From the NCBI GenBank assembly GCA_964512765.1, contig CAZEKF010000003.1, positions 42,701 through 106,700 on the forward strand: DNA of 64,000 bases, given 5' to 3'. Shown here piece by piece: positions 9,136-18,787 of this stretch; the stretch's first letter is position 1, and the number at the start of each line of letters is the position of its first letter. A program made the position numbers and the translations under genes. The notes beneath the pieces were generated by a model. It saw only the letters and a list, made by a program, of their open reading frames with translations. It ran no database searches and was not told the origin of the DNA. The DNA is from GW2011-AR15 sp964512765. GTDB lineage: Archaea > Nanobdellota > Nanobdellia > Woesearchaeales > GW2011-AR15.

Positions 9136-10362
9136 ATGGGGGATAAAATAAAGTTAGTATTTGCCATGTTCATGTTCAGTATTATTTCTATTTTAATAAC
9201 ATGGCCCTTGGTTCTTAACATGAACGGGTTTTTATTAACACCTGAATACCCTGACATATCACATTCAGACGCGCCTGTTCATATTGAACATATGCAACAA
9301 ACAAGGTTAAGTTTATTAAATAAAACAGGTATTGTAATAAACCCAGGGTTTGGGAACGCACAAACATATGCATTATCAGGTGCTTTTATTACATTCGTGT
9401 TTGATGTAAAAGATGTTATGTTTCATAATCTATATCTCCTAGGAAGCATTTTTCTTGCAGGTATTTTCATGTTCTTGTTAGTGTATGAATTATTCAAAGA
9501 TTATTACACTGCAATGTTCAGTGGCATTATTTTTATAACATCAAACTTTTTTGTACAACAATATGTCTGGGGCCATGCAAACACATGGCAAATACAATGG
9601 ATACCGTTAACATTTTTATTTCTTGAAAGAACATTAAAAAATAAGAAAATTCAAGATTCTTTGCTATTAGGCATTGCACTAGCATTACAATTATTATCAT
9701 CGACACAGATTATTGTTTATCTAAGTGTTTTGATTCCCTTATATCTGTTGTCCAGATATTTGTTTGTTGAAAAGAATAAATTACTTGATAAAAAAATCAT
9801 AGTCAGGTTCATTGTATCTGGTTGTATTGCTCTGGTTTTATCTGGTTTTTATTTAATCAAGAGAATATCCCTACCACATTCAATTAGACTAATTGAATCA
9901 ACTTACATTTACTCATGGGGCTTAACAAAACTTCACCCTATAACTGAATATTTATCTGTAAATTCAAACATTTACATTGGTTTAGTTCAGTTTATTCTTG
10001 TTCTTGTATCAATATGTCTTATTCTGAAAAACATTAAATCATACAGGCAATTTCTTTCTTATGTGATACTAGGCATTTGTTTAGTTGTTTTATTAATGGG
10101 TCCAGTTTACAAGTTTTTACCTTACTTTTGGTTATATCATCTATGGCCGTTCTTCAAACATTTTATTGTAATTGAATATTTTTTTCCTTATTTGTTAATG
10201 TGTATAAGCATACTCTCAGGTTTTCCATTTTATTATCTTAAACAAAAAAAAGTTAAGGAAAAACACAGAATCTTAGTCATTGTTATGATTGTTTTGTTAA
10301 TAATTTCCACACAAATAATAAAATCTGTATGGTTAACACAGCATCATATTTATTTTCCTTGA
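9136..10362 (+). CDS. multi-pass membrane protein, YfhO/GT-C-like, short form
   Basis: 408 residues, about nine to ten TM segments. The first outside loop has HSDAPVHIEHMQQT; a later WGHANTWQIQWIPLTF matches the GHxxxxxxxxIPW(A/T)-type loop of the longer YfhO-like protein at 13782-15461 (EGHQSYWSIVFIPWAM). That longer relative has a C-terminal outside domain of about 130 residues, which is missing here: this protein ends just after its last TM. Probably a lipid-linked sugar transferase or related membrane enzyme; exact role unknown. Confidence 0.6.
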   Translation: MGDKIKLVFAMFMFSIISILITWPLVLNMNGFLLTPEYPDISHSDAPVHIEHMQQTRLSLLNKTGIVINPGFGNAQTYALSGAFITFVFDVKDVMFHNLYLLGSIFLAGIFMFLLVYELFKDYYTAMFSGIIFITSNFFVQQYVWGHANTWQIQWIPLTFLFLERTLKNKKIQDSLLLGIALALQLLSSTQIIVYLSVLIPLYLLSRYLFVEKNKLLDKKIIVRFIVSGCIALVLSGFYLIKRISLPHSIRLIESTYIYSWGLTKLHPITEYLSVNSNIYIGLVQFILVLVSICLILKNIKSYRQFLSYVILGICLVVLLMGPVYKFLPYFWLYHLWPFFKHFIVIEYFFPYLLMCISILSGFPFYYLKQKKVKEKHRILVIVMIVLLIISTQIIKSVWLTQHHIYFP

Positions 10363-10390
10363 CCTCTTCATTAATCAAAAACAAAGAATT

Positions 10391-10402
10391 ATAATATTTA
10401 TA
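10391..10402 (+). promoter_or_regulatory. TATA-like promoter element
   Basis: ATAATATTTATA about 22-28 bases upstream of the ATG at 10419. By eye only. Confidence 0.35.
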
Positions 10403-10418
10403 GCTATTTAATTTAATA

Positions 10419-11498
10419 ATGGTAGATTTGTCATTAATAAAATTCTGTTCTAATTTAATTCATAAAAAAAATAGTATGCCGTTGTTTGTAACGTTTTTTG
10501 TTACAAATAAATGTAATTTAAGTTGTACGCATTGTTTTTATTCCTCTGAATTAAATAAACCTATCAAAGAATTGACTTTAAAAGAAATTAAAAACTTAGC
10601 AAAGTCAATGGACCATTTCCCAGTTTTGTACATTGGCGGCGGTGAACCGTTCCTTAGAAAAGATCTTGTAGAGATATGTTCTTATTTTTACAATTATAAT
10701 AAAATCAAATATCTAGTTATTCCAACAAATGGATCATTTCCTAATCAAATAAGTAAAACCATGGATGAAATATCTAACCTGTGTCCGAAAACAAGTGTTT
10801 TGTTAAATGTGTCAATCGACGGTGTTGAAAAAGAACATAATAAAATACGAGGGAATAGTAAGTCATACGATCAAGCCATCAAAACATATAACTTAGCTAA
10901 ATCATTAAAACCAAAACATGATAATTTAAAAGTTGGGTTTACAGTAACGTTTACTGCTACTAACCAAAATAATATTTTAAGATGTTACAACCAGTTAAAA
11001 AAACTTAACCCAGATAATATACAATTAAATCTTATCAGAGGTTCACCAAAAAATCCAAAAGAAAAAGTTGTAAACATAAATAAATTCAAAAAACTTACTC
11101 AACAATTTCATAAAGATGTTAAAAATAAAGTTATACCTGGTTATGATCCTATCCATGTTTCAGCAGCAAGTTACCGCCATGAAATGATAATAAAGACATA
11201 CAAAGAGAATACGTTTCAAACATTATGCTATGCATCACAGTTATCATGTGTAATTTATCCAGATGGTGAAGTTTATCCCTGTGAATTACTTGACAAAAGA
11301 ATTGGCAATGTTCATGATTATAACTATAATTTCAAAGAGTTATGGTATTCTGAAAAAAATAAAAAATTGTCTAATTGGATTAAAAAAACAAAATGTTATT
11401 GTACACATGAGTGTAATGTAACTTGTAACACGTTTCTTAACCATAAACATTTCACAAAAATTATTTCTAAATCTTTACTTAAACAAGTAACCAAGTAA
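10419..11498 (+). CDS. radical SAM/SPASM protein
   Basis: 359 residues. The SAM-cluster motif CNLSCTHC gives Cys32, Cys36 and Cys39; GGGEPFLRKD at about 73-82 is the SAM-binding GGE motif. The C-terminal part has CYASQLSC, DGEVYPCELLDKRIGN and CYCTHECNVTCN, a SPASM/twitch-type auxiliary-cluster region. Members act on peptides or sugars; no substrate can be named here. The 3' end overlaps the convergent GT2 gene by 24 bases. It has its own TATA-like element. Confidence 0.88.
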   Translation: MVDLSLIKFCSNLIHKKNSMPLFVTFFVTNKCNLSCTHCFYSSELNKPIKELTLKEIKNLAKSMDHFPVLYIGGGEPFLRKDLVEICSYFYNYNKIKYLVIPTNGSFPNQISKTMDEISNLCPKTSVLLNVSIDGVEKEHNKIRGNSKSYDQAIKTYNLAKSLKPKHDNLKVGFTVTFTATNQNNILRCYNQLKKLNPDNIQLNLIRGSPKNPKEKVVNINKFKKLTQQFHKDVKNKVIPGYDPIHVSAASYRHEMIIKTYKENTFQTLCYASQLSCVIYPDGEVYPCELLDKRIGNVHDYNYNFKELWYSEKNKKLSNWIKKTKCYCTHECNVTCNTFLNHKHFTKIISKSLLKQVTK

Positions 11499-12428
11499 AA
11501 AGCTGCAACCATAACTTAGGTGTGCCATGAACGCACTTAAAACAGTAAAAGGAATTTCAATTAGTCTTACTTTGATTATTGTTTCAATGGTTATTATAAA
11601 AAAATAAATACTCATTACTGCTAAAAATATTGTTCTAAACAACATTGAAAATAATGAACTAACAAACCCAGTTATGACAAAAATAAAAAACAAGCAAGGT
11701 AACACATAATATTTGTAAATAACTTTCTTATCCTTGTACAATTTGCCGTTAAACAAACCATAATTAAACATTTGATTCATAAAAGGTAAGAATGATTTTT
11801 TTCTATGATGATAAACAATAACTTTTGGTGAGTATAATATCTTATATCCATTTTTAATAATATCATAACAAAATTTAGTATCTTCGCCAGTTTCAAGAGT
11901 TTCATCAAATCTAATCTTTTCAAAAGCCTTATATCTCACAATCAAATTACATGTAGGAAGCTCGTTAATGTACTGTTTTTTTGATTTTGTTTGTCTAATG
12001 TATCCTTTTCCAAACCCAAATTTAAGTTTCATGACATTACCAGTAATTTTTTGAAAAAAAGTATCAGTATCAGGAGTTAGGTTAGGCCCGCCTACTGCCA
12101 AGATTTTCTTGTTTTTAAACAAAGGTACTGCGTTCTTTAACCAGTTTTTATCAGGAAACGCGTCTGAGTCAATGAACGCAATATATTCAGATGTTGTTTC
12201 TTTAACTGCAATGTTTCTTTTCTCAGGTATGTTCTTTGGTCCTGTTGGTTTAATAATCAATCTAGATTGTTTTTTATATTCTATTAATCGCTGACTAGGT
12301 TTATTATCTGGAAAAATACGAATTATGTAATTAGTATAATCTAGTTTTAAGCATTTATCAAGACATTCAAATAAATACTTATTCTCTTCTTTTACTACAA
12401 CTACTATATCAATCAATGGTTTCATCAT
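11475..12428 (-). CDS. GT2-family glycosyltransferase with C-terminal TM segments
   Basis: 317 residues. A GT-A fold begins at DIVVVVKEENKYLFECLDK; the donor-site acidic motif is IAFIDSDAFPDKNWL (about 88-102), and ETGEDTKFCYDI (about 180-191) is the usual ED acceptor-side motif. Residues about 235-317 hold three hydrophobic segments that anchor it to the membrane. It probably transfers a nucleotide sugar to a growing lipid-linked glycan inside the cell. The start overlaps the stop of the upstream radical SAM gene (ATGA), the end of a tightly packed minus-strand operon. Confidence 0.85.
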   Translation of the reverse strand: MMKPLIDIVVVVKEENKYLFECLDKCLKLDYTNYIIRIFPDNKPSQRLIEYKKQSRLIIKPTGPKNIPEKRNIAVKETTSEYIAFIDSDAFPDKNWLKNAVPLFKNKKILAVGGPNLTPDTDTFFQKITGNVMKLKFGFGKGYIRQTKSKKQYINELPTCNLIVRYKAFEKIRFDETLETGEDTKFCYDIIKNGYKILYSPKVIVYHHRKKSFLPFMNQMFNYGLFNGKLYKDKKVIYKYYVLPCLFFIFVITGFVSSLFSMLFRTIFLAVMSIYFFIITIETIIKVRLIEIPFTVLSAFMAHLSYGCSFLLGYLFK

Positions 12429-13765
12429 ATGCTCTTTGTTATTATTGAAAATTTTGCTAGTTTATATATGTCCCAGACAGATAATATCCTCAGTATTCTT
12501 AACATTTTCTTTGGGTTCAAGTAAAAACTGCGATATGCTTTTTTTATAAGAATTTTTATATCTGAATTGGAGATGTTTGAAAATGCGTTATGATACGCTG
12601 TTCCATAAAAATATGCTTTTTCAGCATTAAAGTTATAGTTTCTATCAACTGACTTGATTTGGTTGTACAGCTCTGTTCCAATCATTGGTATTAACCTACT
12701 AAACTGAGCAAAATCTGTGTCAAGTCTGCACGCAAATTTGATAGTTTGCTCAATATCTTTCTTTGTTTCCCAGGGAAACCCGATCATGTAGAAAGCAAAC
12801 GTGTTCAAACTCAATTTCTTGCACCAGTTTACTACTTTAAAAAACTGTTCAAGTTCAATGTTTTTTTTAATCTTTTTCTGAATTTTTTTACTTCCTGTTT
12901 CAGGAGCAATGGCTATTAACCAAAACCCTGCATTTTTCATTTTTCGTAAAAGATTATAATTAAGTCTATCTGCTCTAACACCGTTAAACGCTTGTAATCT
13001 AAGTTTAATTTTTCTTTTAATGATTAAGTCACAAATCTCTTCTACTCTACTCATATCATGTGTAAAATTATCGTCGCTTATTGCAATTTCTTTAACACCT
13101 AGTTTTTTGGCTTGCCATTCTATCTCATCAACAACATGCTCAGGGCTTCTTGGTCTCCATACAATATCATGGAAACAAAATACACATTTCTGCGGACATC
13201 CTCGAGATGTAACTATGCTAGAAATTGGCCTTTTTTTCTTTATCGGGACATCGTATCTTTCAATAGGTACTTTGTCAAGAGCAGGAAAAGGAAGACTGTC
13301 AAGGCCAAACATTTGTTTTCTTTGGCCAGAATATACAATCTTCCCATTTTTTTGTTTAAAACATAATCCTTTTATTGATTCAGGTTTTTTTCCTTGCAAA
13401 TATTCAAACATAGACTGTTCTGCCTCCCCTATTAAAACAACATCTGCTTCACTTTGTTCTAAATGGTTTTTTGCAATATCTAATGTTATTGGTCCGCCCA
13501 GGATCACTTTTTTGTTTGGATATTTAGTCTTAATAACAGATATAGTTCTATAAGTGTTTTCAATGTTAGATACATTAATACTAAAACAATAAAAATCATA
13601 TTTGTCATAATCAATGTCATTTTTCTGAACATTACCATCAAAAATATCAATATCATAACCTTTTAACTCAAGAAAAGATGCAATGCCAAGTATACCTAGA
13701 GGAGGTAAAGTACTAACATAATGCTGCGGTGTGCTAGGCGGTAAAAATGCAATTATTCCTTTCAT
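12425..13765 (-). CDS. B12-binding-domain radical SAM protein
   Basis: 446 residues. Residues 1-140 resemble a cobalamin-binding Rossmann domain (TLPPLGILGIASFLELKGYD; KKVILGGPI). The radical SAM core carries RGCPQKCVFC near residue 190, then the SPEHVVDEIEW segment typical of this class and GFPWETKKDIEQTI. The C-terminal tail has YRSFYLNPKKMLRIL. Enzymes of this type methylate or rearrange unactivated carbons, often in lipids or antibiotics; the substrate here is unknown. It overlaps the GT2 gene by 4 bases and follows the YfhO-like gene by 16 bases. Confidence 0.88.
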   Translation of the reverse strand: MKGIIAFLPPSTPQHYVSTLPPLGILGIASFLELKGYDIDIFDGNVQKNDIDYDKYDFYCFSINVSNIENTYRTISVIKTKYPNKKVILGGPITLDIAKNHLEQSEADVVLIGEAEQSMFEYLQGKKPESIKGLCFKQKNGKIVYSGQRKQMFGLDSLPFPALDKVPIERYDVPIKKKRPISSIVTSRGCPQKCVFCFHDIVWRPRSPEHVVDEIEWQAKKLGVKEIAISDDNFTHDMSRVEEICDLIIKRKIKLRLQAFNGVRADRLNYNLLRKMKNAGFWLIAIAPETGSKKIQKKIKKNIELEQFFKVVNWCKKLSLNTFAFYMIGFPWETKKDIEQTIKFACRLDTDFAQFSRLIPMIGTELYNQIKSVDRNYNFNAEKAYFYGTAYHNAFSNISNSDIKILIKKAYRSFYLNPKKMLRILRILSVWDIYKLAKFSIITKSI

Positions 13766-13781
13766 GTTATTTTTGATCCTA

Positions 13782-15461
13782 TTATGAATTTGTTTTCTTA
13801 AAATAATAAATTAACAAAAAGACTGTTAACATTGAAGTTATTAAACCTATCACATAGCTTGTTGGCAAATAATAAAATTCAACTGTTGTTTCATTTGAAT
13901 TTACATGAGTTGAGAATAAACCATTTGTATCAATCACATCATGTGTCTTTGACTTCCATCCTTTGTGATAATTCTGGTTTAATACCAAAACATCATCATC
14001 TGTTAAATTAATGTTTACAATAACTCTGTTCGGTGAAAAATAATCAATTGAAGCTTGTCCATTATCATGTAAAAGATACGCTTCTCCCCTATACCAATCA
14101 TTCTCCTTCGGAATCACTGCAGTATCTAATTTAAGGTTTTCATAACAATCAACATTACCAACATTTTTCAGGAAGTTAGGATATTCTGAATTGTCATAAT
14201 CATATTTAACACTTGTTTGGTAAAATTCTTTCTCAGGTTGGATTTTGATTGGTTCTATGTCAAAGGTATTGTTAATAATTGGGTAACTAACTGTGCCAAG
14301 ATCTATTAATATAATAAAGACAAATAAATAAAAAATGAATTTCATTATACAATTTTTTTTAATTCTTTTATGAAGTTCATTTAAAAAAAAACCAGTTGTA
14401 ACTGCAAAACAAAACAAAAACATAATGTTAAACCTTGACGGTAACCTTAGCGAACTAAAAACTGGAAACATGTGCAACAATTTCCACAGTCCAAATTTAA
14501 CATTACCCAAGAATAAATTAAAAAATACTGCAGTTAACAAAACAAACTTCCAGGCTTTTTTATAAAAAAAAGGCAAACATAATAAAAAAAGTATGACAGG
14601 CAGGAACCCAACATATGTACCATACTCATGCCACCAGTACGGTGTAATATCAGAAAATTTCATATGATTCTGATCCCTGGACAATATTGAATGGTATACC
14701 AGGTTAAGGTCAAGTTTCTGATTCAGTTCTGTTTTTCTAGGATGTTCAGACATTATTTCTAGCATTGGTAAAATTTTAACAGAACCTAGTAACAAAAAGA
14801 TCAAAGTGACAAAAACCAAATTCATTACAGGCTCAATTTTCCTCTTTTCAACTGACTCAAAAACCGCATACATGAACAATAACAAAAGAGTAAATGGAAG
14901 TATTGTATAAGAACCACTGAATAACATTAGCAATAAAACTAATGAACAATAAACAATGTTAATCTTATTTTCTTGGATCCTGAGATAAAATAACATTGCC
15001 CAAGGTATAAATACTATTGACCAATAAGATTGATGACCTTCTATTACTCGTAAAGCAAATGTACTTGAAAACATAAAAATAAAAGATGAAATTATAGAAG
15101 CTAAGTCTGATAGTTTTAATTGTTTGCATAGCACATACATTCCGAGCAAACCTGTAAAGAAATATAACAAGAGTTGCACCTTAAGTCCTAAGTCAACCCC
15201 TAACATAAGTGTAAAAACAAAAAAAGGTGATAAGGATAATGAATGAGGAAGTGCTAAATATACATTCCCTCCACAGTAATACGGGTTCCATAACGGCATT
15301 TGACGATATTCTAATATTGTTTTCCTGGGAACAGCATTAAAAAAACTTAACTGGTTCCAGTCACGGTCGCCCCATTTATCATAATTCTGAAAAACAGGTG
15401 ATAAATAAAGTAACGAAACAATTGCAAAAAAATACAACATTTGTTTAGTTTTATTACGCAT
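13782..15461 (-). CDS. YfhO-like multi-pass membrane protein
   Basis: 559 residues from the ATG at 15461 (four bases after the upstream stop); a TTG at 15473 is an alternative start. About eleven TM segments. The first outside loop, KWGDRDWNQLSFFNAVP, then PLWNPYYCGGNVYLA, is the classical YfhO pattern (PlWNPYxxxGxPxla). The C terminus has a beta-rich outside domain (about 430-535) before a last TM. In bacteria YfhO glycosylates lipoteichoic acid; here it probably adds sugars to a lipid-linked or surface glycan on the outer face (inference). Confidence 0.75.
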   Translation of the reverse strand: MRNKTKQMLYFFAIVSLLYLSPVFQNYDKWGDRDWNQLSFFNAVPRKTILEYRQMPLWNPYYCGGNVYLALPHSLSLSPFFVFTLMLGVDLGLKVQLLLYFFTGLLGMYVLCKQLKLSDLASIISSFIFMFSSTFALRVIEGHQSYWSIVFIPWAMLFYLRIQENKINIVYCSLVLLLMLFSGSYTILPFTLLLLFMYAVFESVEKRKIEPVMNLVFVTLIFLLLGSVKILPMLEIMSEHPRKTELNQKLDLNLVYHSILSRDQNHMKFSDITPYWWHEYGTYVGFLPVILFLLCLPFFYKKAWKFVLLTAVFFNLFLGNVKFGLWKLLHMFPVFSSLRLPSRFNIMFLFCFAVTTGFFLNELHKRIKKNCIMKFIFYLFVFIILIDLGTVSYPIINNTFDIEPIKIQPEKEFYQTSVKYDYDNSEYPNFLKNVGNVDCYENLKLDTAVIPKENDWYRGEAYLLHDNGQASIDYFSPNRVIVNINLTDDDVLVLNQNYHKGWKSKTHDVIDTNGLFSTHVNSNETTVEFYYLPTSYVIGLITSMLTVFLLIYYFKKTNS

Positions 15462-15465
15462 TTTA

Positions 15466-17955
15466 TTAACCAATTTCCTGAATCATCTCATGTGCCAGGT
15501 CATAATATGGACAAGTTTGAATCATGGATAAGTTTGTCATTGAAATAAAGCGCTCAGCTTTTTCATAATCTTGTTGGTTATACTCAAATAAAGCTAGCAT
15601 CATGTACGTACATTCAACATCATCCTGGTTCAAATCTTCTCCTGGTGATGAATCAGTAACATTTAGAAACATGTTAAACATATTTTTTGATTCGCTATAT
15701 TTTGACTGGTTAAAATAAATTAAACCCAGGTGGTAATGTGCTATGTAAAACTCCGGGTCAATATTTAGTACTTCAACAAACATTTCTTCAGACGATTCAT
15801 AGTCTCCTTCTTTAAAATAAATTAAACCTAGTCCTTCATACGGACACGTGTACGTGTTGTCACCTTTTTCAATTGCTTCAGAATATTTTTGTTCAGCGTA
15901 TGTGTAATTACTCAAATGATAATTAAATTCTCCAATTTCAGCAATAATGTACTGGTTATCTTTGTAAAGAGATTCTGCCTCATATAGCAGTAAAAGTGCT
16001 TGAGATGATTTGTTTTGATCAAAATAAAATCTTGCCAGTTCAAGATATACCATATAATCTTTATTTTCACTCTTGTACGCATTGTCAAAATAGATTTTAG
16101 CTTTTAAGAACTTTTCTTGACCAGTTAAGATTTTACCATAGCCAATGTTTGCTAAATAATTGTTTGGTTCTTTTTCCAGTACATTAATAAACAATTGTTC
16201 AGCATTTTTAAACTCATTATTATCATAATACACCCATGCTAAATCTGTAAGAACATTTAGGTTATCCGGGTCAAGTTCCTGTGCTTTAAGATACATACCT
16301 TTTGATTCTGGTAACCTGGCCAATTTATAGAATATTTTAGCAAGTGTAACATAAGATTTTTTTAAAATATCAACATTATTACTCTCACCGCTCTCCGTGG
16401 AACTTGTCATAATTTCCACTGCTTTCAATAAAGAGTTTACTGCTTTATCATATTCTTCTTGTTTATAATAAGCATGACCTAATCTGCTATGTATATCTCC
16501 TCTTCCGGGACTTATCAATAAAGCTTTCTCATACAATTCTATAGATTTATCATAGTTACCTTCACTAAAATATATTAACCCGAGACCGTCATATGGGCAT
16601 GTGTACGTATCGTCACCTTTTTCAATTGCTTCAAGATATTTTTCTTTTGCATAAGTATAATTTTCAAAATGTAAATTAAACTGACCTATCTCAGCTATAA
16701 TATACTGATTATCTTCATACAGAGACTCTGCTTCATAAAGCATGTCAAACGCGTCTTTAGTTTTGTTCTGGTTAAAATATAATCTTGCAAGTTCAAGATA
16801 TATTAAAAAATCTTTATTATCATTATTATAAGCACGAGAAAAATATGTGTGTGCTTCTTTGATGTTACCTTCATTAACCAATATTTTACCATATCCAATG
16901 TTTGCCAAATAATTGTTCGGATCTTGGTTCAATGCTTCAATAAACAATAATTTTGCATTTTTAAATTCATTATTATCATTATACACCCAACCAAGGTTTG
17001 CTAAAATTTCAGTGTTATTGGGATCAAGTTCAAGCGCTTTAAGATACATATGTTTTGATTCACTGAATCTGGCTTGATTAAAATATATTTTTCCAAGCAT
17101 AATATAAGTTTGTTCAAGACTTTTTTCATGTTTTTCTTTATGAATTATTTCAGAAGTTAAAGCAAGTTCCAATGTTTTTTTTAAAGAAGAAACAGCATCA
17201 TCATACTTTTCTAAATTAAAATAGATTTTTCCCAATTTATAATGAGCATATTTTTGGTCAGGTTCTAATGATAAAGATTTTTTAAAATAATCTATTGCTT
17301 TATCATTGTTTTTTTGTTCATAATAAACAGATGCAAGCCCTGAATACGCATACACATTATTGTTTGTTATTTTGAGAGATCTTCTAAAAATAATTTCAGC
17401 ATTTTCATAATCTTTTAACTCGTAATATGTCCAACCAAGTTCATTAAGAATTTCCTGATTGTTTGATTCAATTTCTACAGCTTTTGTAAAAATATTTTTA
17501 GCTTCATGATATTTGTCAAGTCTAAAAAGAGTAATTCCATAGTCCATGTACACCCATGCATTGTTAGGGTCTAGTTCAAAAGCTTTCTGAAAATATTTTT
17601 CTGCTTCAGTAGTGTCATTATCTAAAAGAGAAAGTTTTGCCAAGCCTAAATAACCTAAAGAATCGTTATTGTTAAGTTCCAAAGATTGAATAAACATTTT
17701 TTTTGATTCATTAAATTTATTGATTTCAAAATACGCCATTCCAAGTTCTGAATAAACCTTACTATTATTTTGGTTGATTTCAAGTTCTTTTTTGTAAAGT
17801 TCAATTGCTGTATGGATATTACCTTTGTTAAATTCTGTTAAACCCTGTCTAAAATAGCTCTTATCTGTTTTTTGATAGATTATAACCAATAAAGAACCAA
17901 ATAGTACTAAACAAAGTAAAATTAACACTCTTTTCTGATAAATACTTTTTCTCAT
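15466..17955 (-). CDS. large membrane-anchored TPR protein with internal duplication
   Basis: 829 residues, TM at about 10-27, then about 22 TPR units. Residues about 235-480 are repeated as about 490-730: for example ANIGYGKILVNEGN versus ANIGYGKILTGQEK, and EAIEKGDDTYTCPYDGLGLI versus EAIEKGDNTYTCPYEGLGLI. The CPYxGLG signature therefore appears twice. It overlaps the upstream TPR gene by 4 bases and abuts the YfhO-like gene downstream, so the three are likely one transcript. Predicted to be an outside scaffold or assembly platform; partner unknown. Confidence 0.88.
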   Translation of the reverse strand: MRKSIYQKRVLILLCLVLFGSLLVIIYQKTDKSYFRQGLTEFNKGNIHTAIELYKKELEINQNNSKVYSELGMAYFEINKFNESKKMFIQSLELNNNDSLGYLGLAKLSLLDNDTTEAEKYFQKAFELDPNNAWVYMDYGITLFRLDKYHEAKNIFTKAVEIESNNQEILNELGWTYYELKDYENAEIIFRRSLKITNNNVYAYSGLASVYYEQKNNDKAIDYFKKSLSLEPDQKYAHYKLGKIYFNLEKYDDAVSSLKKTLELALTSEIIHKEKHEKSLEQTYIMLGKIYFNQARFSESKHMYLKALELDPNNTEILANLGWVYNDNNEFKNAKLLFIEALNQDPNNYLANIGYGKILVNEGNIKEAHTYFSRAYNNDNKDFLIYLELARLYFNQNKTKDAFDMLYEAESLYEDNQYIIAEIGQFNLHFENYTYAKEKYLEAIEKGDDTYTCPYDGLGLIYFSEGNYDKSIELYEKALLISPGRGDIHSRLGHAYYKQEEYDKAVNSLLKAVEIMTSSTESGESNNVDILKKSYVTLAKIFYKLARLPESKGMYLKAQELDPDNLNVLTDLAWVYYDNNEFKNAEQLFINVLEKEPNNYLANIGYGKILTGQEKFLKAKIYFDNAYKSENKDYMVYLELARFYFDQNKSSQALLLLYEAESLYKDNQYIIAEIGEFNYHLSNYTYAEQKYSEAIEKGDNTYTCPYEGLGLIYFKEGDYESSEEMFVEVLNIDPEFYIAHYHLGLIYFNQSKYSESKNMFNMFLNVTDSSPGEDLNQDDVECTYMMLALFEYNQQDYEKAERFISMTNLSMIQTCPYYDLAHEMIQEIG

Positions 17956-18740
17956 GTTTGCTCAGTTTGATTTAATAAATTTAATGCTTCATTATTATAA
18001 GGATCATATCTTAACCATAACCCAAGTATTTTGTTTGCTTCATCATAATTTTGTTCAGACATGTGAATATCATACAACAGTTTATATTTTTCATTAATAA
18101 TTCCAGGTCTAAAATTTATTGAACTATTCAAATAGTACTTTGATTTTTCAAAATTGTTTTGCTTATAATAAACCATCCCCAGTCCTTCATACGGGCACGC
18201 AAACGTTTCACCTTCTTCTGCACCAGATTCAACTAATCTTAATGATTCGTTAAGATATTTTTCAGAATTTTCATAATCTCCAGTAAAATAATATACAAAT
18301 CCAAGGTAATTATAAGCATATGGATCATCTGGATTATCTTTAATTATTTCTTTGAAAACAGAGATAGCTTCTGCATAGTTTTTTTTATGCATGAATAGTT
18401 TCCCGAAATCTACTCTTGTCCTTGTTTTATTAGGTTCCAAGCTATGTGCTTTAGCTAATGCTTTTTCTGCCATTTCTGGCATATTTTTTCTTAGAAATAT
18501 GTCAAACAATAAATTGTAAGAGTCTGTATGTTCAGGATTTATTTCTAATGCTTTCAATACATAAAACTCTGATTCGCTAACATTGTTAGAATCATATTGT
18601 TGCTGCGCATGAAGATATAATGATGTTACGTTCATCAATTCGTTGTCAGATTTTGATACATTCACTAAAACACCAATAAAAAGTAATAAAAAGACAAAAC
18701 AAAAGCATACAACTAATATTTTTCTTACACTTTCCCCCAT
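17952..18740 (-). CDS. membrane-anchored TPR protein
   Basis: 262 residues, TM at about 7-29, then TPR units such as VSESEFYVLKALEINPEHTD and AYNYLGFVYYFTGDYENSE, with the family signature ACPYEGLGMVYYKQ. A TATA-like element 25 bases before the ATG suggests that this is the first gene of the operon running to 11475 (TPR, TPR, YfhO-like, radical SAM, GT2). Confidence 0.85.
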   Translation of the reverse strand: MGESVRKILVVCFCFVFLLLFIGVLVNVSKSDNELMNVTSLYLHAQQQYDSNNVSESEFYVLKALEINPEHTDSYNLLFDIFLRKNMPEMAEKALAKAHSLEPNKTRTRVDFGKLFMHKKNYAEAISVFKEIIKDNPDDPYAYNYLGFVYYFTGDYENSEKYLNESLRLVESGAEEGETFACPYEGLGMVYYKQNNFEKSKYYLNSSINFRPGIINEKYKLLYDIHMSEQNYDEANKILGLWLRYDPYNNEALNLLNQTEQT

Positions 18741-18758
18741 GTCTACAATAAAATGATG

Positions 18759-18770
18759 TATATATTTAAG
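18759..18770 (-). promoter_or_regulatory. TATA-like promoter heading the 18740-11475 operon
   Basis: Minus-strand CTTAAATATATA centred about 25 bases before the ATG at 18740. It separates this operon from the upstream lipoprotein/deacetylase group. Confidence 0.45.
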
Positions 18771-18787
18771 AATATTTATTTATGGAA

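Noticed and set aside
13020..13553. 177-residue open frame on the plus strand
   Set aside because: It lies wholly opposite the B12-type radical SAM gene at 12425-13765, which has all its family motifs; the plus-strand product has no recognisable features.
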